Source: Streptococcus sp. CSL10205-OR2 (GTDB lineage: Bacteria; Bacillota; Bacilli; Lactobacillales; Streptococcaceae). Taken from it: a stretch of 64,000 nt of DNA. Location of the stretch: positions 1 through 64,000 of the forward strand of contig NZ_JAOTIN010000002.1 in the NCBI RefSeq assembly GCF_025660655.1. The letters run 5' to 3'. Positions 57,229 through 64,000 of this stretch are shown here, piece by piece; the stretch's first letter is position 1; every line of letters starts with the position of its first letter. Made by a program: the position numbers and the translations under genes. The notes below the pieces were generated by a model. The model was not told where the DNA came from and did no database searches. It worked only from the letters and a program-made list of their open reading frames with translations.

Positions 57229-58479
57229 ATGATTTTTGATAAAGAAGATTACAAAGCCTTCGACCCTGAGGTCTGGGATGCCGTTGTTAAAGAAGAGGAA
57301 CGCCAGCAAAACAATATTGAACTGATTGCTTCTGAAAATGTTGTTTCAAAAGCAGTCATGGCAGCACAAGGCACTATTTTAACCAATAAATATGCTGAAG
57401 GTTATCCTGACAAACGTTACTATGGTGGTACTGATGTTGTTGATATCATTGAAAACTTAGCGATTGAACGCGCCAAAAAACTATTTGGAGCTTCATTTGC
57501 CAATGTTCAACCCCACTCAGGTAGCCAAGCCAATGCAGGTGCTTATATGGCTTTAATTGAACCAGGAGATACTGTTCTTGGAATGGATTTAGCTGCTGGT
57601 GGACATTTAACTCATGGGGCTTCAGTAAGCTTCTCTGGAAAAACCTATCATTTTGTTCCTTACACGCTTAACCCTGAAACCGAAATGATTGACTATGAAG
57701 AGTTACAAAAACTAGCTACTGAACACCAACCAAAATTGATTGTTGCTGGAGCATCAGCTTATTCAAGAACTTTAGATTTTAAAAAATTCCGTGAAATTGC
57801 TGATAGTGTTAATGCTTATCTTGTTGTTGATATGGCTCATATTGCCGGATTAGTAGCAGCAGGATATCATCCTAATCCAATGCCTTATGCTCATGTTGTT
57901 ACATCAACAACCCATAAAACTCTTAGGGGCCCACGTGGTGGTTTGATTTTAACTAATGATGAAGCAATCGCTAAAAAAATTAATTCAGCCATTTTCCCTG
58001 GTCTTCAAGGTGGACCGTTAGAACACGTCATTGCTGCAAAAGCAGTTGCTTTTAAAGAGGCACTTGATCCTGAATTTAAAACCTATATTAAAAATGTTGT
58101 GGCAAATGCAAAAGCGATGGCTGATGTTTTCGCAAAAAATGACAATTTCCGTGTCATTTCAGGTGGCACTGATAACCATCTTTTCTTAGTTGATGTCACT
58201 AAAGTAATTGAAAACGGAAAACTAGCCCAAAACGTACTAGAAGAAGTTAATATTACTCTCAACAAAAATTCAATTCCTTTTGAAACACTATCACCCTTTA
58301 AAACATCTGGTATAAGAGTTGGTACACCAGCCATTACTAGTCGTGGTATGGGTGAAAAAGAAAGCATTAAAATTGCTGAAATGATGATTAAAGTGTTAGA
58401 AAATCATGATAATCAGTCTGTTTTAAATGACGTTAAAGCTGAAATTAAAGCTTTGACGGATGCTTTTCCTTTATACTAA
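57229..58479 (+). CDS. glyA: Serine hydroxymethyltransferase
   Basis: PLP enzyme converting serine and tetrahydrofolate to glycine and methylene-THF. In 416 residues: [13 protein letters not shown] near 30, [15 protein letters not shown] near 50-64, and the PLP-Lys in [16 protein letters not shown] (Lys near 228). AAAGGAG lies before the ATG, 11 nt after the Sua5-type stop. It is one of three one-carbon/folate enzymes in the window, with folC and fhs. No strong terminator follows (58480-58593 has only a weak AT-rich hairpin). Confidence 0.97.
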   Translation: MIFDKEDYKAFDPEVWDAVVKEEERQQNNIELIASENVVSKAVMAAQGTILTNKYAEGYPDKRYYGGTDVVDIIENLAIERAKKLFGASFANVQPHSGSQANAGAYMALIEPGDTVLGMDLAAGGHLTHGASVSFSGKTYHFVPYTLNPETEMIDYEELQKLATEHQPKLIVAGASAYSRTLDFKKFREIADSVNAYLVVDMAHIAGLVAAGYHPNPMPYAHVVTSTTHKTLRGPRGGLILTNDEAIAKKINSAIFPGLQGGPLEHVIAAKAVAFKEALDPEFKTYIKNVVANAKAMADVFAKNDNFRVISGGTDNHLFLVDVTKVIENGKLAQNVLEEVNITLNKNSIPFETLSPFKTSGIRVGTPAITSRGMGEKESIKIAEMMIKVLENHDNQSVLNDVKAEIKALTDAFPLY

Positions 58480-58593
58480 TTAAAAAGAAAACTGTAGCAC
58501 TATATAGCTAATCATTTTCTTATAGTATTTCACCTTCAAAATGGAATGTCGCTTGATTAATCTTATGAGCATTAAAGAAAGATAGAATAAACG

Positions 58594-59202
58594 ATGATTA
58601 AAAAAATAAGAACGATTGTCATCATTCTTTTGTGTCTTTTTATTGGCTACCATTCCATAACCGTTTTTCGTAATGTTAAAACTGTTTTGTCTTATCGAAC
58701 AATGGTAAGAGAAGTTTTAGCTGAAAATGATACGCCTGCAAATGAAGACCTCATTTTGGCAATGATTTACACTGAAACCAAAGGTCGTGAAGGTGATGTG
58801 ATGCAATCCAGTGAAAGCTCTACAGGAGAGGTTGGAACAATCACCGATAACAAAGAGAGCATCAGACAAGGTGTTTTGGTTTTGTCAGAAAACTTGATAG
58901 AAGCTAAAAAATCTGATGTTGATGTGTGGACTGCTGTCCAGGCCTATAATTTTGGGCAATCTTATATCTCATATATTGCTAAAAATGGTGGCGTTAATAC
59001 GATTGAGCTTGCTAAGATATACTCAAGAGATGTCGTTGCACCTAGTTTAGGAAATGATACAAAAGAAACGTATGACTATTTTACACTAGTTTCATTGTTT
59101 TATGGTGGTGGTAAACTTTACCGAAATGGTGGCAACAGTTATTACGCTAAACAGGTACAAATGAACCTTTATCTTATTAAATTTGTAGACTTTATCAATT
59201 AA
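58594..59202 (+). CDS. Lysozyme-family peptidoglycan hydrolase (PvaA type)
   Basis: A 202-residue protein with an N-terminal membrane anchor (residues 7-27, TIVIILLCLFIGYHSITVF) and an extracellular lysozyme-like domain. Catalytic Glu is expected in MIYTETKGREGDVMQSSES (near 57-75), as in the pneumococcal PvaA/lysozyme-like family. AVQAYNFGQSYI near 115 and YAKQVQMNLYLI near the end follow the family. It probably cuts glycan strands during wall growth. The ribosome-binding site is weak. Confidence 0.88.
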   Translation: MIKKIRTIVIILLCLFIGYHSITVFRNVKTVLSYRTMVREVLAENDTPANEDLILAMIYTETKGREGDVMQSSESSTGEVGTITDNKESIRQGVLVLSENLIEAKKSDVDVWTAVQAYNFGQSYISYIAKNGGVNTIELAKIYSRDVVAPSLGNDTKETYDYFTLVSLFYGGGKLYRNGGNSYYAKQVQMNLYLIKFVDFIN

Positions 59203-59206
59203 ATTA

Positions 59207-59242
59207 AAACAGACTAGGACATGATGTCCTGGTCTGTTTTCG
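59207..59242 (+). terminator. Terminator after the lysozyme-like gene
   Basis: Stem AAAACAGAC...AGGACAT / ATGTCCT...GTCTGTTTT (59207-59222 with 59224-59240, one mismatch in the middle). Confidence 0.8.
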
Positions 59243-59321
59243 TTATTAATAAGCTAGATAAAAGAATAAAAATAGTATAGAATTCTTTCATCAACAATGA
59301 AAATGATAGTTTATTTTTAAT

Positions 59322-61040
59322 TTAGTTGATAAAGGCTTTAATCTCAGCTTCAATGGCATCAATTTTTGCCAGAGAGTCTTCAAGAGTATCGCCAACAGTA
59401 GCAACATAGAATTTGATTTTTGGTTCTGTACCAGAAGGTCTAACGGCAAACCAAGAATCATCTGCCAGAGTGTATTTTAAAACATCACTTGGAGGTGTAG
59501 AAAGAGAAGTTACGTTACCTTCACTATCAGTAGCTGTTTGTTTTTTGAAATCTTCCACTTTTACAATTGTAGTTTGATTAAAGCTACTTGGTGCCTTATC
59601 ACGGAACTTACTCATAATCGCCTTAATTTGACTAGTGCCATCCACACCAGAAAGTTCCATTGAAATTGTTTTTTCTGAGAAGTAGCCATATTCTTGATAG
59701 ATTTCAGCAATACCATCTGAAAGTGTTAAGCCTCTTGAACGATAATAAGCAGCAATTTCTGCAATCAATAAAACTGCTTGGATGGCATCTTTATCACGTA
59801 CAAATGGTTTGACAAGGTAACCAAAACTTTCTTCAAAACCAAACATATACGTAAATTTGCCGAAATCTTCAAACTCTTGGATTTTTTCAGCAATAAACTT
59901 AAAGCCAGTTAACACATTAAACATAGTCGCATTGTAGCTTTCAGCAATTTTAGTTACCAATTCAGTGGAAACAATTGATTTAGCAAGAGCAGCATTAGCA
60001 GGTAAAGTACCAGCTTGTTTATGTGCTTCTAGAATATATTTTGCCATAATAGCACCAATTTGATTACCAGATAAGTTTTGATAACTGCCATCAGCTAAAC
60101 GAATTTCAACACCTAGACGATCGGCATCTGGATCGGTTGCAATCAAAACATCTGCACCAATATCACGACCAAGTTCCTCAGCAAGAGCAAATGCAGCTTG
60201 GCTTTCAGGATTTGGTGATTTGACAGTTGAAAATTCAGGATCAGCAGTTGCTTGACTTTCAACAACTGCAACGGATTCAAAACCAGCTTGTGCTAAAGCA
60301 CGACGTGCAAGCATTTCACCAGTACCATGAAGTGGCGTATAGACAATTTTCATGTCTTTGCCATAGTCATCAATGAGTTTTTGATTAATAGTCACTGATT
60401 TAACTTCTTTAAGGTATTCACTATCAACATCCTCAGCGATGATTTGAATGAGTCCGCTGTTTTTTTGAGCTTCAAAATCAGCTATAGCAATTTTAAAAGG
60501 ATTGTCAATAGCACGAATAAAGTTTGTTAAAGCATCCGCATCAGCTGGTGGCATTTGCCCGCCATCTTCCCCGTATACCTTATAACCATTAAAAGGAGCT
60601 GGGTTGTGGCTTGCTGTAATCATAATTCCTGCAAAGGCATTTAAATGACGAACTGCAAAAGACAATTCTGGTGTTGGACGAAGGCTTTCAAAAAGGTAAG
60701 ATTTGATACCATGATGTGCCAAAACACTGGCTGCATCTTTTGCGAATTCGGGAGAAAAGTGTCTAGAATCATAAGCAATAGCCACACCACGTTTTTTGGC
60801 ATCTAGTCCCTTTTCTTCAATGAGTTGAGCCAGTCCTTCAGTTGCTTGACGAACAACAAAGATATTAATACGGTTAGTACCAGCACCAATGAGAGCTCTC
60901 ATACCAGCTGTTCCAAATTCAAGATTAGTATAAAAAGCATCTTCCTTTGTTTTTTCATCCATTGAAAGCAATTCATCGTGTAAATACTTTGGAAGATTTG
61001 GTTCATTTAGCCATTTGTTAAAATTATCAGTATAGGTCAT
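59322..61040 (-). CDS. Phosphoglucomutase / phosphomannomutase
   Basis: Interconverts glucose-6-P and glucose-1-P; glucose-1-P is the substrate of RmlA. In 572 residues the phosphoserine loop is ITASHNPAPFNGYKVYGEDGGQ (in parts near 142-163), the metal loop ATDPDADRLG near 304-313, the sugar loop GFEESFG near 404 and the phosphate loop RPSGTEPKIKFY near the C-terminus. The length and YKVYGEDGGQ motif fit the PgcA/PgmA type of Firmicutes. Monocistronic, minus strand. Confidence 0.95.
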   Translation of the reverse strand: MTYTDNFNKWLNEPNLPKYLHDELLSMDEKTKEDAFYTNLEFGTAGMRALIGAGTNRINIFVVRQATEGLAQLIEEKGLDAKKRGVAIAYDSRHFSPEFAKDAASVLAHHGIKSYLFESLRPTPELSFAVRHLNAFAGIMITASHNPAPFNGYKVYGEDGGQMPPADADALTNFIRAIDNPFKIAIADFEAQKNSGLIQIIAEDVDSEYLKEVKSVTINQKLIDDYGKDMKIVYTPLHGTGEMLARRALAQAGFESVAVVESQATADPEFSTVKSPNPESQAAFALAEELGRDIGADVLIATDPDADRLGVEIRLADGSYQNLSGNQIGAIMAKYILEAHKQAGTLPANAALAKSIVSTELVTKIAESYNATMFNVLTGFKFIAEKIQEFEDFGKFTYMFGFEESFGYLVKPFVRDKDAIQAVLLIAEIAAYYRSRGLTLSDGIAEIYQEYGYFSEKTISMELSGVDGTSQIKAIMSKFRDKAPSSFNQTTIVKVEDFKKQTATDSEGNVTSLSTPPSDVLKYTLADDSWFAVRPSGTEPKIKFYVATVGDTLEDSLAKIDAIEAEIKAFIN

Positions 61041-61095
61041 AAATTTTTCCTCTTTCTAAATAACTTAAGCGCCTTAATTATATCATGTTTAAAAC

Positions 61096-61119
61096 TAAAA
61101 ATCACGGTTGCCCGTGATA
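61096..61119 (-). terminator. Terminator of the coaB-coaC-ECF operon
   Basis: Stem ATCACGG / CCGTGAT (61101-61107 with 61112-61118) flanked by A and T runs, just after the minus-strand ECF gene stop at 61124. Confidence 0.75.
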
Positions 61120-61123
61120 ATTT

Positions 61124-61690
61124 TTAGATTTTTTCTATCCTTGGTACAATGATACTTGTCATGAATGAAGCAATAATTAATTCAGCGATAGAATTGCTTG
61201 AAATAACAGTTGCGAGTAATTTTTGAATATTACCATCATAAACCGATGCAAATAAAAGAAAAATGCCAGTTAGAACAAAAATTGTATTTGTTAATGAACC
61301 GATACCACCAGCAACGAGTAAACCAGCTCTACCTTTCATAAACTTATAAATGAAATATGGAAAAATACCAATTAAAACACGAGGTAGAATGGCGATTACT
61401 AGTGAAGAAAAATTACCATTTGGTACAAAGGGTGAAAATAAGTAGCTTGTGGGTAATATAATAATTGTATTAGTTATCACACTCATAAGCCCCATTAGAC
61501 CACCCAATATCCCACCAGTTTTGGGACCATAAATAATGGAAGCGATAATCACTGGAATATGAACCAGTGTTGGCTTAATGGGAAGTGGCAACCAGTTAAA
61601 AATAAAAGAACTCAATAAATGAATCACAAGCATAACAGCAAAAAAGATAGCAATGGTTGCGATAGATTGTGATTGGTTTTTATTTCTCAT
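61124..61690 (-). CDS. ECF transporter S component, probably for pantothenate
   Basis: A 188-residue membrane protein with about six helices. An N-terminal IATIAIFFAVMLVIHLLSSF is followed by KPTLVHIPVIIASIIYGPKTGGILGGLMGLMS (in parts), typical of S components of energy-coupling factor transporters. It overlaps coaC by 11 nt. Because coaB and coaC act on phosphopantothenate, the likely substrate is pantothenate (PanT-like); this is inferred from context. The shared EcfA/T module would be encoded elsewhere. Confidence 0.85.
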   Translation of the reverse strand: MRNKNQSQSIATIAIFFAVMLVIHLLSSFIFNWLPLPIKPTLVHIPVIIASIIYGPKTGGILGGLMGLMSVITNTIIILPTSYLFSPFVPNGNFSSLVIAILPRVLIGIFPYFIYKFMKGRAGLLVAGGIGSLTNTIFVLTGIFLLFASVYDGNIQKLLATVISSNSIAELIIASFMTSIIVPRIEKI

Positions 61691-62240
61691 TAAAATACTC
61701 CTCTACTTTTGTAATAATAGTATCTATATCAGCTAAAGCACCTTTTCCGACATCACCACAAGCTAGTAGTGATGATTTAGGTGGGATTTCTTGAAAACCA
61801 AATTCTTTTAGCGTTTTTAAATTTTTCTGAGTGACAGGATGTTCATACATTTTTGTATTCATAGCAGGGGCAAATAATCTTGGAACATTTAAAGGAAGAG
61901 CAAGTATGGTTCCAGTTACAATATTATCAGCCAAGCCATTAGCTAATTTTGCAATCGTATTAGCACTAGCAGGTGCAACAAGCAATAAATCAGTTTGTTT
62001 CCCCAATTGAATGTGATTGACAAATCTTGGATCATCTTCAGCCATGATATCTAAATGAACAGGATTACCAGACAGGACTTGTAAAGTTAATGGTGTAATA
62101 AAATGAGTCGCTTTTTCAGTCATTAAGACTTGAATATTGTAACCACGTTTTTTAAGTGTACTGACTAAATCAGCAGCTTTATAGGCTGAAATACTACCAG
62201 TAACTGCTAATGTAATTGTTGGATAAAGACCGTTAGGCAT
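61680..62240 (-). CDS. coaC: Phosphopantothenoylcysteine decarboxylase
   Basis: FMN enzyme that forms 4'-phosphopantetheine in coenzyme A synthesis. In 186 residues: ITLAVTGSISAYKAADLV (near 8-25), HIQLGKQTDLLLVAPASANTIAKLANGLADN (in parts near 75-105) with the His and PASANT motif, and PAMNTKMYEHP (near 124-134). It is a stand-alone CoaC, as in streptococci, where CoaB and CoaC are separate. It overlaps coaB by 8 nt. Confidence 0.95.
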   Translation of the reverse strand: MPNGLYPTITLAVTGSISAYKAADLVSTLKKRGYNIQVLMTEKATHFITPLTLQVLSGNPVHLDIMAEDDPRFVNHIQLGKQTDLLLVAPASANTIAKLANGLADNIVTGTILALPLNVPRLFAPAMNTKMYEHPVTQKNLKTLKEFGFQEIPPKSSLLACGDVGKGALADIDTIITKVEEYFNEK

Positions 62241-62919
62241 TTTTTATCACCCTTTCATAAATTAATTGAGAGATTTCTTTTTTTGTATCAGCTTCATATA
62301 TTTCTGTTTCTGATACTAGGTAGGCATGATGAGTAAGAGAAGTGATTTCACGTAAATCATTGGCTAGAATATAGTCAGCTTGGTTTGTCACCAAGCTTTT
62401 TTTAGCGGTTTCTATCAATTCATCTTTTGAGACATTAACTAATAATTTAAAGCCAATTAAGCGAATAGAAGGATTCCATTGCTTGACTAAACTAATCACC
62501 TTTGGTGTTTTCTTTAAAAATAACACTTGATAGTCACTATCTGAAGAAATCTTAGTTTCCGTATTTTTTTGTTCTAAAAAGAGTTCTAACTGTTCAGCAT
62601 TTTTAACTGTTTCAAAGTCAGTCATAAAAACAGGTGTATAATCTGAAACTGCCATACTATGAATCAAGACATCGTGTGTCTTCACAAGAGGTTCAACAGT
62701 TTCAATAAGATTTGCGACATCATTTATTTCAACAATACTTAAATGCGGATGTGAGCTAGGTTTTACACTAGATTTTGTCGTCACTAGAGTAACTGACTCA
62801 CCTTTACTTAACAATTCCTCAGTAATGATTTTACCTAAGGTTCCTGTTGCGTGGTTTGTAATACTACGCACATTATCAATTTTTTCGCTGGTTCCACCAG
62901 AAGTAACTAAAATTCTCAT
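62233..62919 (-). CDS. coaB: Phosphopantothenate--cysteine ligase
   Basis: Joins cysteine to phosphopantothenate. In 228 residues the N-terminal TSGGTSEKIDNVRSITN (6-22) and HATGTLGKIITEEL form the nucleotide part; HSMAVSDYTPV lies near 86, and IGFKLLVN and ADYILANDLREI near 170-200. It is a stand-alone CoaB (not fused to CoaC). First gene of the three-gene minus-strand operon, divergent from fhs. Confidence 0.94.
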   Translation of the reverse strand: MRILVTSGGTSEKIDNVRSITNHATGTLGKIITEELLSKGESVTLVTTKSSVKPSSHPHLSIVEINDVANLIETVEPLVKTHDVLIHSMAVSDYTPVFMTDFETVKNAEQLELFLEQKNTETKISSDSDYQVLFLKKTPKVISLVKQWNPSIRLIGFKLLVNVSKDELIETAKKSLVTNQADYILANDLREITSLTHHAYLVSETEIYEADTKKEISQLIYERVIKNA

Positions 62920-63044
62920 AAGAGTATTTTACACAAAAAAAGGCATTAGGTAAAAGATTTGTTACTGACATTTCAATATATTTTAAAAAATCAAGATGAG
63001 TAATAGCTTATTTTAAATAAAAACATGTATTTTTGTAGGGGTTT

Positions 63045-63053
63045 TGGTATACT
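63045..63053 (+). promoter_or_regulatory. Extended -10 promoter of fhs
   Basis: TGG-TATACT 30 bp before the fhs start. A GAGGAG ribosome-binding site lies at 63071-63076. Confidence 0.55.
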
Positions 63054-63082
63054 AATAATATAAAATAAAAGAGGAGCCTTCT

Positions 63083-64000
63083 ATGCAAACTGATATCCAA
63101 ATCGCTCAAAGCACCCCCTTAAAACCTATTGTTGATATTATCAATAAAGTTAATATCTCACCTGATGATGTTGAACTTTATGGTAATTATAAGGCAAAAT
63201 TATCTTTTGATAAAATTAATGCCGTTAAATCAAATCCACTAGGAAAACTTATTTTAGTCACTGCTATCAATCCTACTCCAGCAGGAGAAGGAAAATCAAC
63301 GATTACTATTGGTCTAGCAGACGCTCTTAGCCAAATTGGTAAGAAAACAATGATTGCGCTACGTGAACCATCAATGGGTCCAGTTATGGGAGTTAAAGGT
63401 GGTGCAACAGGTGGAGGTTATGCACAAGTTCTTCCAATGGAAGATATCAATCTGCATTTTACTGGAGACATGCATGCTATCACTACAGCTAACAATGCTC
63501 TATCCTCTTTAATCGACAATCACCTGCAACAAGGTAATGAACTTGGTATCGACCAACGTCGCCTTCTTTGGAAACGTGTTGTTGACTTAAATGATCGTGC
63601 GCTTAGAAAAGTCATTGTTGGTCTTGGAAGCCCATTTAACGGAGTTCCAAGAGAAGATGGTTTTGACATTACTGTAGCCAGTGAAATTATGGCCATTTTA
63701 TGTTTGGCAACTGACCTTTCTGATTTAAAAGCAAGATTGGGTAGAATTGTGATTGGCTACAAATCAGACAAAACACCAGTTTCAGTTAGTGATTTAAAAG
63801 CAGAAGGTGCCTTGACTCTAATCCTAAAAGACGCTTTAAAACCAAATCTCGTACAAACCATTTATGGTACACCAGCCTTTGTTCATGGTGGTCCTTTTGC
63901 CAACATTGCACATGGTTGTAACTCTGTTTTAGCAACCTCAACAGCACTTCGTTTAGCGGATTATACCGTTACAGAAGCAGGATTTGGAGCTGACCTCGGG
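63083..64000 (+). CDS. fhs: Formate--tetrahydrofolate ligase, N-terminal part (runs off window)
   Basis: ATP-dependent enzyme giving 10-formyl-THF. The first 306 codons are open to the window edge; family members have about 556 residues. The P-loop TPAGEGKST lies near 70-78, then [23 protein letters not shown] (in parts near 95-117) and [17 protein letters not shown] near 130-146, all diagnostic. GAGGAG lies 6 nt before the ATG. It is divergent from coaB. Confidence 0.97.
   Translation, partial: MQTDIQIAQSTPLKPIVDIINKVNISPDDVELYGNYKAKLSFDKINAVKSNPLGKLILVTAINPTPAGEGKSTITIGLADALSQIGKKTMIALREPSMGPVMGVKGGATGGGYAQVLPMEDINLHFTGDMHAITTANNALSSLIDNHLQQGNELGIDQRRLLWKRVVDLNDRALRKVIVGLGSPFNGVPREDGFDITVASEIMAILCLATDLSDLKARLGRIVIGYKSDKTPVSVSDLKAEGALTLILKDALKPNLVQTIYGTPAFVHGGPFANIAHGCNSVLATSTALRLADYTVTEAGFGADLG

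Noticed and set aside
58480-58593. Terminator after glyA
   Set aside because: Only a weak AT-rich hairpin with poor stem; not strong enough to annotate.

Overview
The window is a 64 kb piece of a low-GC Firmicute chromosome and almost certainly comes from a Streptococcus of the pyogenic group. The evidence is the gene order (miaA-hflX-rnz-recJ-apt, folC-murB-potABCD, rex-cysteine desulfurase-prs, relQ-nadK-rluD-pta, tdk-prfA-prmC-glyA), split coaB/coaC genes, RelQ, a PvaA-type lysozyme, and close recalled similarity of Rex, PotA, Apt, Tdk and NadK to S. pyogenes proteins. The low GC would suit an S. parauberis/uberis/iniae-like species, but I cannot fix the species by reading. No rRNA, tRNA, CRISPR array or prophage was seen.

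Layout. 1-808: one end of an ISL3-family insertion sequence. 879-11686: housekeeping genes for tRNA modification (miaA, trmK), GTPase HflX, RNase Z, RecJ, a T4 endonuclease V-like protein, apt, dnaD, nth and a Nif3-like protein. 11697-15402: an amino-acid-oxidase-like enzyme and the dTDP-rhamnose genes rmlA, rmlC and rmlB. 15607-21974: rpsU, folC, murB and the polyamine importer potABCD. 22121-26005: a polyprenyl-phosphate glycosyltransferase and a YfhO protein, a probable surface-glycosylation pair. 26067-26555: a ProX-type tRNA-editing enzyme on the minus strand.

26725-30105 is the most unusual part. An SGNH hydrolase is followed by six tandem genes (period about 450-455 bp) for 129-130 aa membrane-anchored proteins, all starting with TTG. 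Directly after the last copy lies a 23-codon reading frame that looks like the severed N-terminus of a type VII secretion (T7SS) lipase toxin. I read this as an immunity-gene array left behind after toxin loss. A second possibly T7SS-linked piece, a membrane protein plus a DUF4176 protein, lies at 52788-53974.

30281-41849: HAD phosphatase, AI-2E-family transporter, radC, the minus-strand rex / DUF1831 / cysteine desulfurase / prs / CYTH block, the relQ-nadK-rluD-pta run and pepC. 41886-48652: an ABC exporter, an unrecognised protein, Rex-box-controlled adhP and a glycine-betaine/choline-type importer. 48830-52628: two MFS transporters, the second paired with an unusually large ArsR-like regulator and a perfect palindromic operator, and a small tautomerase. 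54136-59202: tdk, prfA, prmC, a Sua5-type gene, glyA and a lysozyme-like protein. 59322-62919 (minus): phosphoglucomutase and a coaB-coaC-ECF S-component operon. 63083 to the end: the 5' part of fhs.

Many promoters carry an extended -10 of the form TGG-TATAAT. Most transcription units end in clear stem-loop/T-run terminators, several of them shared between convergent genes.
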